Below are positions 21,763 to 34,633 of a DNA stretch of 64,000 nucleotides, piece by piece. The position numbers and the translations under genes were made by a program. Source of the DNA: Cymodocea nodosa (lineage: Eukaryota > Streptophyta > Magnoliopsida > Alismatales > Cymodoceaceae); NCBI GenBank assembly GCA_036874045.1, contig CM072341.1:2492501-2556500 (forward strand), read 5' to 3'. The notes under the pieces were generated by a model. That model was given only the letters and a program-made list of their open reading frames with translations, had not been told where the DNA came from and searched no databases. Every line of letters starts with the position of its first letter. Position 1 is the first letter of the stretch.

Positions 21763-23554
21763 GCTGTGATTTTGTGTGTTTAATGTTGTGTATTATGCAT
21801 TTATTTATGTTAAAAAAAAAAAAAGGAATTTTGAAGTTTTTCATGTTCATTTTATAAAAAAAAAAAACAAACAAACAAAACAAAATATCAATCCAGTTTG
21901 TTGGTATCTGTTCTAAGAAACCAACTGGCTTGCTTGTGAGCCACCAAAGGCATAGAAGCATGGGTTCCACACAAGACACTGATTTATTAATACCTGTTAA
22001 ATGTTATTTTGTTTTATATTCTATGTTTATCTGCGAATGAAAAGTTTTTCAGAATCAAAAATCGGAATATGCAGAAAGAGATACAAATGGAACAAGGTAT
22101 GTAACCAATTACTTATCCTGAATTTTAAATCAAACAAAACTTTATTCATGCCTGCTACAATTACTGTACTTATTGTCAAATCTTTTACATTGAGGACAAT
22201 GCAAAATGTAGGTATGGGGGGGAGGTAATTAAAGTAACAGCCATGTAAGTTTGTTAATTAAAGGAATTAAAATGGTACTGCAAAGTTTTGAGGAAATTGA
22301 AAATTTTTATGAACTTGTTGTAACTATCCAATAATTGAGATTGTAAAATTTTTATAAACTGCTTGAATGTTATATTTAGAAGGCTATAGAAGATGCTATA
22401 GAATTTATTATTTATGTAAATCTAGATATAGTATCTTATGATTTTTCTAAATTTCATGAGTTTAACAGTTTCACGATTTTAAAATGAAATCAGAATATTT
22501 AATGCTTAATCAGAAAATTATCTGAAGTCCTAAAGGAGTTGAGATGTGAATTCTAGATTAAATGAAACACATATGATGAAAGATACATTTACTTTGACTG
22601 ATTGAACTTGTAGAATGATTTTTGTGTAGATCTTATTAAACTACAGATAAAGTATGAACTTATTATTATGGATTCCTATCTTTAGTAAATGATAGAAGTA
22701 GGATTATATGAGATTGGTGTTTTACTGCATCTATATTAATGAAATACGTGCATATACAGTATGTGATTAATGCTTTGTTTTGTGTGTGCATTTATTTTTA
22801 GAAAAAAAAAGAAAAAGAATAATAATAATAATAATAACCTTGAGAGTTTATTGACTTGTTTGATCACGAGCCTTTTGTACTTGAGCAGATAGGTATGTAA
22901 GGATTGTTGACCTGAAAAAGGACTCTGAAAATCTAGCAACCTAAGATCTTGATCAGATCTGGGATTGTTGACTAAAAGCTCATTACATGGGTACATTAGA
23001 AAGATCTTGCATGATTCAAGCTTGTCAAATTAACTTTTAAAGCACACAAAAAAAGAAAAAAAAAAAACATATAATGTTCTAAAAAGATACAAGTGTTTTG
23101 TGAAATACAGATATCTTATGAATCGAGTATATTTTCTGTTATCTAGAATTGCTGAAATATGAATCTGGAATTAACTTTTGAAGTTGTTTAATGGAAATAC
23201 AATTCTTTATTCTACTTGTCTTAATCAGATTGAATTGGATTGTACTTTAATTTGTATGTTGTTGAAATTTCTTCTAGAAAAACTTATTGGAAAATTTAGG
23301 ATTATAGATGATGAAAAGAAGAACAAACGATAATATAATTAACACCTATATGAAGATGATATAATTTGTATGTAATTTACATATATTCTAAATATCTTTG
23401 CAAGTTGATTACTAAAACATACAGAATATATGTTTATGCTAAACAGAAGAAAAAAAAAACAAAAGGGGGAGAATTAATTCTAGCACTTTTTGAAAGACCA
23501 ATTAATTAAATCTTAGTTTGCTAAGGGACTAGCAAAATTTAGGTATGGGGGAAG
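21763..23554 (+). other. Non-coding 3' tail of element I with polypurine tracts
   Basis: No plus-strand gene. Internal purine motif at 22188-22230 (GAGGACAATG, then GGTATGGGGGGGAGG), a feature of Athila 3' regions. The true priming tract is AGGTATGGGGGAAG at 23541-23554, abutting the LTR. Between them lie AT-rich sequence, (AAT)n near 22818-22837 and the antisense ORF. Confidence 0.75.
22736..22996 (-). CDS. Small antisense ORF in element I tail
   Basis: Minus-strand ORF homologous to those at 4327-4509 and 31849-32070 (MYPCNELLVNN; SGQQSLHTYLLKYKRLVIK). The conserved core is about 52 residues; beyond it the frame runs into the A-rich repeat. No domain recognised. Confidence 0.25.
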   Translation of the reverse strand: MYPCNELLVNNPRSDQDLRLLDFQSPFSGQQSLHTYLLKYKRLVIKQVNKLSRLLLLLLFFFFFFLKINAHTKQSINHILYMHVFH

Positions 23555-25408
23555 TGTTTAGAATGAAAAAGTGCATATTATTAACGGTTAAATGATGGTT
23601 AATTGCATAATATTTAGCTTATCATATAAGAATTAAGCCATTATGTTATAATTGCACTGTTATATGCTTTAATTGAAGAATCTGCTTAATTTTGGGGAAT
23701 TAATGTTAATTTAGTACATTTATGAACTGTCGGTAAATTGTAGGCTGTGAAATTCTTAAGTATCCGAAAATGCATCTGAGCATCGGATAGTTATACCTGT
23801 AACTCTCCGGAATGTTATTTTATGTTTAAACTGCTGCTGACACGTGTTGAGAGCTGGTAGATTTACTTACGTTATAACTCGTTAAGTTAGTATAACTACA
23901 CGCATTGAGTTACATGAAAATACACTAAGGCAACGTGTTAGGTTAGCGTTATAAACTTAAGTTGTTATTTTTGCACGTGTTTTATACATAAATCAACGAA
24001 GGAAGTCCGTTGAGTTATCTGTAACTCCACAGACTATATATTTTCTAATATGCCACTGTAAAGGTTGCAGGAACAGATAGTTGGAAGGAAAAACCACGTC
24101 TGCACGTATCACGTAGGAATTCAATCGCGTAGGGAGAAAGAAATCATCGCCATTGATCTAAAGGAAGAAAATCCAACCGACCATTCAAGCAGAAGCAGTT
24201 ACCACTGAAGAAATATAAAAGAAAAGAAGAAAAAAAAGAAAGAGTGTGATCGATGGACGACCAGTGTATATAGAGGAGGAGCACCGAGCTTTCTGCAAAC
24301 AGTATCGGCGATTCTCTAAAGTATCACACCAACCATCGTATCACCACCATAATCACCAATCATCGGAGGTCTGTGAGGATACTTGCCTGATGTCGGGTCG
24401 ATTCCGAGCCAAACATAGTGCCTGACAACCACTGTGAGGAGTGATCGTGTCGCGGGAAGGGAAGACATTTTCACCAAGCGCTGACTCATATTTCAGGAGA
24501 TCGTAAAGCTTTTAGCCTTGGCTTCGGGTTGATGCCTGTATGCTGAAGAGGAGATCATCTTGCAATTCTGGACTTGTGATTCTATAGGGAGAGGAGACAG
24601 AATTGTAAGTGGTTCAATTTTCAATGGTGTAATCGCGTTGCAAGTAGTGTCGGAAGTATTTACTGTCAATTGAAATTACTTTACATTTCACCTTTCACCC
24701 ATTACATCGAAACAAAAATACCAAAAACAATTTATCTTTGTTTGTATGTTGTATTTGAGTGTTGTATTGTTGGTGTTGTATCGTAATTAATGTTATCTGT
24801 ATCAGTTTTATAATTGTTTTATGTTAGTTTTAATTTTACAGTTTACTAAAATTGGTTCGTACAAAACAACTTAAAGATTTTAATGGTTACTGTTTGAATC
24901 ATCTGAATGTTAGTATTGCATAATGATAAATCCAATGTTAACTAGCATTAAAAAGCTTAATTGATGTTATTTACAATCTGTGGAATCGCCCAATGGTTGG
25001 CTGAATTCCTTTGTAATTAACAGTATTATAAAGAAGAGACAGGCTCGTGGAGTTAACTTAAGTCCACGAGGATAGTCCATTGAGTTATCCATAACTCAAC
25101 TAACTTAGTCTGTTGAGTTAACTGTAACTCAACGGAGTGCTTATTGAATATAAATTTGAATTGTTCACAATCAAACATTTCTTAAATTCGTTAGCAATTC
25201 CCTATGGGATCGACCTGTATTTACACACTGATACAATAGACATTGTGCACTTGCAGTTAAAGTACAAATTGGAATTAATATCTAAATTGTATTAAAGGTT
25301 GTTTGTTTACTTCTAAAAGAAATAATAGGCATAAAGTTAAATTAACTAAGTAAAAATAGAAGTAACAAATCCAAGTTTTTCTAGTGTAGTGCTAGGAAAT
25401 CATGAACA
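23555..25408 (+). repeat. 3' LTR of element I
   Basis: 1854 bp from TGTTTAGAATG to ATGAACA, followed by the GGTGC duplication. TATA at 24214. Its near-identity to 10170-12012 suggests a relatively recent insertion; the exact divergence was not measured. Confidence 0.93.
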
Positions 25409-26140
25409 GGTGCCAACTGTAAATTGTGGATCGGCTTTAATATTTTCTGATAAAAATTCTACAATTCCTGAAAAATTATATTATTGGAGACCTACAGGAA
25501 ATTGGGGTGAAGATTTACGCTTAAGTGTGTATAATTTTCTGAATAGATCTTGGAATAAAAATATTATGATATATCTAGGATAGAAATCATCAATTAACCA
25601 AACACATTGCATATTGGATGGATATATATATCTTGTCACAGATATATCAATAGCATTTGGATCTGATTTATACATAGTGAGCATAGACAGTTATGATGAA
25701 TATATAGAAATTTTACCTATACCTAGTGATATAGCTAAACCACCATCTGCAGAATTTAATAAAATTCAAATAAGAATGTGGTATAATGAAGAAGATTATC
25801 CTACTTCATGTTTGATAAGATGGTGGGATGAATTGATAAAATTTCAAATATGGATTATGAAAGACATTAATGAATGGAAGTGGGAAGAGTATATTGAAAT
25901 AGATGTAGAAATAGAAACTGCTACATTACCTTGGAACCAAAAGGATCCCTTTCTGCATTTCATATAATTAATGGTAATACACTTGTATTTGGAATTTATA
26001 ATATATTGCACGTTTACAAATTAAGAAGGAACAAGAACTACATTAAAACAGAATTAATAGCAAGAAGAACTATGCCTAAAAAGTTTGCTTGGGCTGATAC
26101 ATTTATTCCATTTGTTCCTATTTTTCAATCATGTTCTTAA
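25409..26140 (+). pseudogene. F-box gene of element B, 3' part
   Basis: It resumes the ORF cut at 10169: GGTGC then CAACTGTAAATTGTGG continues the reading seen in A and I. FBA-like sequence follows (LYYWRPTGNWGEDLRLSVYN; RWWDELIKFQIWIMKDINEW). TAG at 25581 is shared with A (2732) but not with I. One A is missing in the run near 25940, shifting frame; the end (RRTMPKKFAWADTFIPFVPI, QSCS) lies in the shifted frame and stops at 26138-26140. Confidence 0.85.
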
Positions 26141-29100
26141 GCTGTGATTTTGTGTGTTTAATGTTGTGTGTATTCTACGTTTATTTTTAGAAAAATATAG
26201 TTTTCATTTTATTTTATAAAAGAAAAAAAACAAAATATCAATCCAATTTGTTGGTATCTGTTTTGGGAAACCAACTGGCTTGCTTATGAGCCACCAAAGG
26301 TATAGGAGCTTGGGTTCCACACAAGACACTGAATTATCAATATCTGTTAAAAGTTATTTTGTTATATATTTTTTACTTTTATTTGTGAATAAAAAGTTTT
26401 CAGAATAAAAAATCAGAATATGTAGAAGGAGATATAAACAAATCAAGGTATGTAACTGATTACTTATCCTGAATTTTAAATCAACAAAACTGTATTCATG
26501 CTTGCTACAATTACTGTATTTACTGTCAAATCTTTTACATTGAGGACAATGCAAAATGTAGGTATGGAGGGGAGGTAATTAAAGTAACAACCATGTAAGT
26601 TTGTTAATTAAAAAAATTAAAATGGTACTGCAAATTTTGTGGAAATTGAAAATTTTAATGAACTTGCTGTAACTATCCGATAATTGAGACTATAAAATTT
26701 ATAATCTATAACTGCTTGAATGTTATATTGTTAGGACCCTAGTATTTTGATAATGCAAAACCTATGTGAGGAAACATATTGTATTTCACAGTTAAGTCAG
26801 TGCAACATTAGATCAGAAGGCAGATAGAACAAATTCCATGTAGACGAATAGATGGAGAAGGTTCTAGATGATATTGCCTTAAAGTTACAGGAAAATCGGA
26901 CTGTTACATGTCCAAAGAGTAAAACAACAGCAAGTCCATTGGACAGTTAGAAGGATAACTATCTGATTTTACAAAGCCTTCAAAGAGTTATTTAATTAGA
27001 CAATTAAGTTGGTTGAATGATCGAAGAGTTATGGAGTTAACTATCCGAAAGATAAAGGAAAATTGGAAAGTTAGAAAGGTTAACTATCCGAAACTTAAGT
27101 CATTCAATTAACCACGTGTAGAAATACAAAACAGAATCTTAAAAGACTTTTCGAAGAGTTAGATAACTATCTGAGTTTTCTTTCGGAGAGTTAGATAACT
27201 ATTCGAGTTTTTCGAAAAGTTACAGGTATAACTTTTCGGAACTTAAGTCACCTTATTACGCACGTGCAAAATGGAGAAGCGGTAGTTGAAAGTTTAAAAG
27301 GGAAAATCGAAGAGTTAGATAACTATCCAAAATTTCAAAGAGAGTTTCGGTAAGTTACAGTTTAACTATCCAAAACTTAAGTTATTGAAATTGCCACATG
27401 CAGAATTCCAAAAAGAAGATCATTTAAGTTTTTGGAGAGTTAGAAAGATAACTATCCGAAATTTCAAGAAAGTTTCGGTGAGTTACAGTTTAACTATCTG
27501 AAACTTAAGTCATTGAATTTCCCACGAGCAGAATTCCAGGCAGATGCTCAAATGGGTTTTCGGAGAGTTAGAAAGATAACTATCCGAAAAATGAGAAGTT
27601 TCGATGAGTTACATTCTTAACTATCCGAAACTTAAGTTATTCTTTTATGCACATGTAGAATTGAAGAGACAGCTGTTGGAGACTTAAACGAAAGTTTAGA
27701 AAGTTACAGTAGTTAACTATCTGAAAGTTAGGAGCTCTTTTCGGTAAGTTGAATACAAGACTTCAAACACTTGACATTACACGTGAGCAACTTTAAATCC
27801 TCACGTGACTCAGATAATAGAATTTGAGTGATGAATCGGTACATTATGGATGCTTTTCGGCAAGTTATTTTATAACCATCCGAAAGCCTGAGATTTTCGG
27901 AATGTTACTTGCTGAACATTAGACAAAATGGTAACTTACCATATTTAGGTCTGATTATTTACCAAGTACAGCAGAATACATCTGTTGAGGAGAAATTATG
28001 ATCGTTGGATATTCAAGCATAAATACAGACAGATCTTTCAATATTCAGTAGAGCTTACAAGTGAGATTACAGATACAATTACATATAGAGATATAGTATA
28101 CATTGCAGATCAATTACTGATATAGAAGAAAGCTCAAATTCAGTTCAACAAAAAATCGATTGAAAGCTGGATTTACAAGAAGATTCTTAAAGCTCTCCAT
28201 GTGCTGAAAGTCTCATCCAAGAAGGATCATTTGGTTCATGGCTTCAACCTTAAAGCTTCATTCAGTTGTTGGTTTGAGTTTCGACCTGAAAACTTAAGAG
28301 GTTGGTTTTCTGGAGTTTATACCTGAAAACTTCTAGGTGTTGGTTTTCTAGAGTTTATACTTGAAAACTTCTGAGTGTTGGTTTCTGAAGTTTATATCTG
28401 AAAACTTCTGTGTAGTTGGTTCTTGCTTCGACCTGAAAGCAAATGTGTAAGTGTTGTGACACTTAGTGAAGCCCAAGTGACCCTTGGGGGTGGACTAGCC
28501 GAGTTGGTGAACCACCTAAAATTCTCTTGTGTTTCTTACCTTTATTTCCGCTGTGCATGATATTTTTATCTGATTATTACTTATGCAAACTGATTAATCA
28601 AATTAGTTAGTAAAGTGAAAAATAGGCTTAAATTCACACTGTTCTCCATTCACCCCCCCCTCTAGTGAAGCCATTTGTTCCTAACAATATTTAGAAGGCT
28701 ATATATGATGCTATAGAATTTACTATGTATGCAAATCTAAATATAGTATCTTATGTTTTTTCTGAATTTCATAAGTTTAGCAGTTTCACGATTTTAAAAT
28801 GAAATCAGAATGCTTAATGAAAAATCAGTAAATTATCTAAAGTCCTGAAAGAGCTGAGATGTGAATTCTAGATTAAATGAAACACATATGATTAAAGATA
28901 CATTTAATTTGACTGATTGAATTTATAGAATGATTTATGTGTAGATCTTATTAAACTATAGAAAAAGTATGAGCTCATTGTTATGGATTCATATTTTCAG
29001 TAAATGATAGAAGTAAGACTATATGAGATTGGTGTTTTACTACATCTGTATTAATGAAATATGTACATATATAGTATGTGATTAATGCTTTGTTTTGTGT

Positions 29101-29855
29101 GTATTTTGATTGAAAAAAAAAAAAGAGAACAATTTGAGACTTTATTGACTTGTTTGATCACGAGCCTTTTGTACTTGAGTAGATAGGTATGTAAGGATTG
29201 TTGCCCTTAAAAAAAAAAAGGACTCCTGAAATCTAGCAACCTAAGATCTTGATCAGATCTGGGATTATTAACTGAAAGCTCATTACATAGGTACATTAGA
29301 AAGCTCCTGTATGATTCAAGCTTGTCAAATTAACTTTTAAAGTATAAAAAAAAAAAAAACATATACTGTTCTTAAAAGATACAAGTGTTTTATGAAATAC
29401 AGATATCTTATGAATCGAGTATATTTTTTGTTATCTAGAATTGCTGAAATATGAATCTGGAATTGATTTTTGAAGTTCTTTTAATGGAGATACAATTCTT
29501 TATTCTACTTGTCTTAATCATATTGAATTGGATTGAACTTTGATTCGTATGTTGTTGAAAATTCTTTTAGAAATCTTATTGAAAAATTTAGGATGACAGA
29601 TGATGAAAAGAAGAACAAATGATAATATAATTAACACCTATGTGATGATGATATACTTTGTATGTAATTTGCATATATTTTAAGTATATTTGCAGGTTGA
29701 TTGCTAAAACATACAGAATATATATTTTTTTATGCTGAACAGAAGTAAAAAGAAGAAGAAAAAAAGCGGAAGAATTAATTCTAGTACTTTTAGAAAGACC
29801 AATTAATTAGATTGTAGTTTGCTAAGGGACTAGCAAAAATTAGGTATGGGGGAAG
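26141..29855 (+). other. Non-coding tail of element B, split by a solo LTR
   Basis: Homologous to 21763-23554 after removing 26729-28686. Internal polypurine motif at 26536-26578; final tract before 29856 (GGTATGGGGGAAG). The antisense ORF is disrupted here by an A-run expansion near 29208-29220. No gene. Confidence 0.75.
26729..28686 (+). mobile_element. Solo LTR of a copia (SIRE/Maximus-like) element
   Basis: A 1958-bp insertion begins TGTTAGGA and ends TCCTAACA, flanked by ATAT on both sides (26725-26728, 28687-28690). Other tails read GTTATATTTAGAAGG uninterrupted. No internal domain or primer site is present. The end (CACCCCCCCCTCTAGTG then CATTTGTTCCTAACA) resembles SIRE/Maximus LTR ends. 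Its body repeats TAACTATCCGAAA/TTTCGG-GAGTTA palindromes about ten times between 26940 and 27910, with CACGTG boxes. Confidence 0.75.
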
Positions 29856-30929
29856 TGTTTAGAATGAAAAAGTGCATATTATTAATGGTTAAATGATGGT
29901 TAATTACATAATATTTAGCTTATCATATGAGAATTAAGCCATTATGTTATAATTGCACTATTAGATGCTTTAATTAAAAAATCTACTTAATTTTGGAGAA
30001 TTAATGTCAATTTAGTACATTTTTGAACTGTTGGTAAGTTGCAGGATGTGAAATTGTTAGGTATCCGAATTTCCTAATATTTCAGACAGTTATGTTTAAC
30101 AAACTAAACATGTATCGGATAGTTATGTTTATATTGCCAAACAGTTATGTTTTAAAAGAATATTTTATTATTTCCTGAAGTACACATGTCGAAACCATAA
30201 TACTTGACTTAAGTGAACTTTCGGTGAGTTGTCTATAACTATCCGAAATTGTAGCTAGGCATTGGATAGTTAGACTTGTAACTCTTTGAAATGTGTATTT
30301 TATTATTAAACTATTGTTGACATGAGTCGAGATCTGGTAGATTTACTTAAGTTATATATCGGTGAGTTATTTGTAACTATCCGAAATGCATCTGAGCATC
30401 GAATAGTTAAATTTATAAGTATCCGAAATGCACCTGAGCATCAGATAGTTAAATCTATGCATGTGTTTTATAGTTAAATCAACAAGGTAAGTCCGTTGAG
30501 TTATCTATAACTCCACGGACTATTTATTTTCAAATATGCCACTGTAGCGGTTGTAGAAATAGGGCAGTTGGAAGAAAAACCACGATTGCATGTATTGCGC
30601 AGGGAGAAGAAATCATCGCCGTTGATATGAATGAAGGAAATCCAACTGACCATTCAAGTAGAAGCAGTTACTACTGAAGAAATATAAAAGAAAAGAAGGA
30701 AAAGAAGAAAAGGGTGTGTGATCGATGGACGGCCAGTGTGTATAGAGGAGGAGCACCGAGCTTTCTACAAGTAGTATCGGCAATTCTCCAAAGTACCATA
30801 CCAACCATTGTTATCACCACCATCACCACCACAATCACCAACCATCGGAGTTAACAAATCATAGTTTTTCTAGTGCTTTGCTGGAGATCCAAACAAGTTT
30901 TCTAGTGTCATGCTGGCAAAAAGCAAACA
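29856..30929 (+). repeat. 3' LTR of element B with internal deletion and duplicated end
   Basis: It starts TGTTTAGAATG and follows U3 through the TATA at 30683. At 30850 it jumps from CCATCGGAG to TTAACAAATC, missing the roughly 1 kb present in the other LTRs. The end unit (TTTTCTAGTG to AAACA) occurs twice, ending at 30895 and 30929. Confidence 0.8.
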
Positions 30930-30930
30930 G

Positions 30931-32639
30931 TCATGTTCTTAAAGTATGATTCTGTGTGTTTAATGTATGTGTAGTCTGCATTTATTTTTAGAAAAAACAA
31001 AAAAAACAAAATATCAATCCAATTTGTTGGTATCTATGTTGGGAAGCCAACTAGCTTGCTTGTGAGCCACCAAAGGCATAGGAGCCTAGGTTCCACACAA
31101 GACACTGATTTATCAATATCTGTTAAATGTTATTTTGTTATATATTCTGCTTTTATCTGTGAATGAAAAGTTTTTCAGAATAAAAAATCGAAATATATAG
31201 AAGGAGATACAAACAAAACAAGGTATGTAATTGATTACTTATCCTGAATTTAGATTTAAACTCAATTCGTGGAGTTATTCATTAACTCAACGAATTAAGT
31301 TCGTTGAGTTAGATGCTAAGTCAACGAAACAATATTCATGCCTGCTATAATTACTGTATTTATTGTCAAATCCTTTATATTAAGGACAATGCAAAAAAAA
31401 AAGGTATGGGAGGGAGGTAATTAAAGTAACAGCCGTGTAATTTTGTTAATTGGAAGAATTAAAATAGTACTACAAAAATTCTATGGAAATTGAAAATTTT
31501 TAGATGCTACAAAATTTTACTACTCATACAAATCTAGATATAGTATCTTATGTTTTTGCTGAAATTTATGAGTTTAATAGTTTCACGATTTTAAAAAAAA
31601 ATCAGAATGCTTAACTGAAACTCAGTAAATTATCTAAAATCTTGAAAGAGTTGAAATGTTGATTTTTGGATTAAAGGAAATACATATGATCAATGATACA
31701 ATTAATTTGATTGATTAAACTTGTAGAATGATTTATGTGTACATCTTATTAAACTACAGAAAAAGTATGAGTTTATTGATATGGATTCATATTTTCAGTA
31801 AATAATAGAAGTAGGATTATATGAGATTGGTGTTTTATTGCATCTATATTAATGAAATATGTACATATACTGTGTTAAAAAGAAAAAAAAAAGAAAAAAA
31901 AGAGAGAAAAATTTTGAGAGTTTATTGACTTGTTTGATTACAAGTCTTTTGTACTTGAGCAAATAGGTATGTAAGGATTGTTGACCTGAAAAATGACTCT
32001 TTAAATCTGGTAACCTAAGATCCTGATCAGATCTGAGATTGTTGACTGAAAGCTCAAGACATGAGTACACTAGAAAGCTCTTGTATGATTCAAGCTTGAC
32101 AAATTAACTTTTGAAAGTACAAATATGCATATAATGTTCTGAAAATGTACAAGTGTTTTGTGAAATACAGATATCTTCTGAATTGAGTATATGTTCTGTT
32201 ATTTAAAATTGCTAAAGTATGAATCTAGAATAGACTTTTGAAGTTGTTTATCTGAGATACAATTCTTTATTCTACTTGTCTTAATCATATTGAATTGGAT
32301 TGTGCTTTGATTTATATGTACTTGAAATTTATTCTGGAAATCATATTGGAAAATTCAGGATGACAGATGCTGAAAGAAAAAAATGATAATATAATTAACA
32401 CCTAAGTGATGCTGATATATTTTGTATGTAATTTACATATATTCTAAATATATTTGCAAGTTGAAGAGGAGAAAATAAAGTTAAAACAGATTACTGAAAC
32501 ATACAAAATATCTATAGAGTAATCTAATTTATTATTCTGAAGAAGAGCGAAATGAAGAATTAAATCTAACACTTTAGAAAGACCAACTACTTAGATCTTA
32601 GTTTGCTAAAGGACTAGCAAAATTTAAGTATGAGGGAAG
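30931..32639 (+). other. Second tail copy (element F), truncated at the F-box end
   Basis: It begins TCATGTTCTTAA, the last codons of the F-box gene, directly after an LTR end, then repeats the tail with its internal purine motif (31377-31423, with an A-run insertion). An extra GTTGAGTTA-class palindrome lies at 31258-31330, absent from the other tails. No plus-strand gene. Confidence 0.7.
31849..32070 (-). CDS. Small antisense ORF in element F tail
   Basis: Third copy of the tail antisense ORF (MYSCLELSVNNLRSDQDLRL, SGQQSLHTYLLKYKRLVIK). It differs from the A copy by several amino acids yet stays open. Function unknown. Confidence 0.25.
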   Translation of the reverse strand: MYSCLELSVNNLRSDQDLRLPDLKSHFSGQQSLHTYLLKYKRLVIKQVNKLSKFFSLFFLFFFFLTQYMYIFH

Positions 32640-34633
32640 TATTTAGAATGAAAAAGTGCATAATATTAATGGTTAAATGATGGTTAATTGCATAATATTT
32701 AGCTTATCATATGAGAATTAAGCCATTATGTTATAATTGCACTGTTATATGCTTTAATAAAAGAATCTACATAATTTCAAGGAATTAATGTTAATTTAGT
32801 ACATTTATGAACTGTCGGTAAATTGTAGGCTGTGAAATTCTTAAGTATCCGAATTTTCTATTATTTTGGAGAGTTATGTTTAATGTACCGGACAGTTATG
32901 TTTTAAATGCTTAAAGAATATTTTATTATTTCCTAGATTACACATGTTGGAACTACAATGCATGACTTAAGTGGATTTTCGATAAGTTATCTGTTAACTA
33001 TCCGAAATGCATCTGAGCATTAGATAGTTAGGTTCGTAAGTGTCCAAAATATTTGAACTTGTTAAGATAGAATTATGCACGTGTTGAATTTAAATGCTTT
33101 AGTATATCACGTGAGATGCACATGTTTAACTTATTAAGTTAGCATAACTGTACGCATTGAGTTACATGAATACACAATAAGGTAATGCGTTAGGTTAGCA
33201 GCTTATTTCTTTAGTGCACGTGTTTTATAGTTAAATCAATGTAGTAAGTCCGTTGAGTTATCTGTAACTCCACGAACCATTTATTTTCTAATATGCCACT
33301 ATAGTAGTTACAGAAACAAGACATTCGAAGGAAAACCACGATTGAACGTATTATGCAGGAAATCGCTCGTGGAAGGAAGAAGAAATCACCATCGTTGATA
33401 TGAACGAAGGAAATGCAACCAATCATCGAAGCAGAAGCAATTACTACTAAGAAATATAAAAGACAAAGAGAAAAAATGAAGAGAGGTGTGTGGCCAGTGT
33501 GTGTGCAAAGGAGGAAGACCGTGCTAACTACAGGTAACGATGGAAGTTCCACACTACCATCACCACCACCACCATAATCACCAACTATTGGAGGTCTATG
33601 AGGATACTTTCCTGATGTCGGGTCGATTTCGACCCAAACATGGTGCTTGATAACCACTGTGAGGAGTGATCGCGTCGCGGGAAGGGAAGCCATTTTTGCC
33701 AAGCACCAACTCATATCGTAGGAGATTGTAAAACTTCTAGCCTTGGTTTTGGGTTAATGCAAGTATGCTAAAGAGGAGATCAACTTGCAATTCTGGACTT
33801 GCGATTCTATAGAGAGAGGAGACAAAATTGTAAGTGATTAAATTTTCAGTGGTGTAATCGTGTCGCATGTAGTGACGTAAGTTTTTACTATCGATAGAGA
33901 TTACTTCTACATTTCACCTTTCACCCATTTTCATGACCATATAAAAACAAAAATATCAAAAACAACTTATCTGTATTTATAGTTAGTATTTGAGTGTTGT
34001 ATTATTTGTTTTGTATCGTGATTAATGTTGTCATTGTCAGTTTGTGAATGTTTCATGTTTGTTTGATTCAAAAAATAGAAAATAGTTTTATAGTTTACTG
34101 AAATTGATTTGTTCCTGATACTTAAAGATTTTAATGGTTAATATTTGAAATATCTGAATGTTAGTGTTGCTAAATGATAAATCTATTATTAACTAACATT
34201 AAAGAGCTTAATTGATGTTATTTACAGTCTGTGGAACCGCCCAATGGTTGGCTGAATTCCTCTGTAAATTGCAGCTTTAAATTGGAAAGATAGACTCGTG
34301 GAGTTAGCATAAGTCCACGAGATTAGTTCATTGAGTTAGCTATAACTCAACGAAGTGCTTACTGAATATATAAATTTCATTATTAAAAATGAAACAGTAC
34401 ACAATTCTTCCTCAATTCTCTATGGGATCGACCTGTACTTGCACACAAATACAATATACACTGTGCACTTGCAGTTAAAATACAAATTAGAATTAATATC
34501 TAATTTATGTGAAAGGTTGTTTGTTTACTTCTAAAAAGAAATTATTGATATGAGTATAAAGATAAATTAACTAAGTTAAAAACAGAAGTTAACAAATATG
34601 AGTTTTCTGGTGATGTTACCTAGTAACTAAACA
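32640..34633 (+). repeat. LTR of element F
   Basis: 1994-bp LTR beginning TATTTAGAATG (G-to-A in the usual TG) and ending ACTAAACA. TATA at 33455, CACGTG near 33077 and 33109. Diverged more from the I LTRs than B is. It is followed by non-element sequence from 34634, so it marks the right end of the first transposon cluster. Confidence 0.85.

Larger units (their letters stand above)
10170..25408 (+). mobile_element. Element I: complete Athila-like Ty3/gypsy retrotransposon with F-box gene
   Basis: This is a 15.2-kb element bounded by LTRs that start TGTTTAGAATG and end GAACA, flanked by the 5-bp duplication GGTGC. Internal order: tRNA-Asp-type primer site, gag 3' half with zinc knuckle, protease, reverse transcriptase, RNase H, integrase, ORFX, F-box gene, tail, polypurine tract. 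The PR-RT-RH-INT order defines Ty3/gypsy (Metaviridae). The primer site, the DLGAGINVMP-type protease and the long post-integrase region point to the Athila lineage. The capsid half of gag is missing and every ORF has stops, so it could have moved only with proteins supplied by others. Confidence 0.95.
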
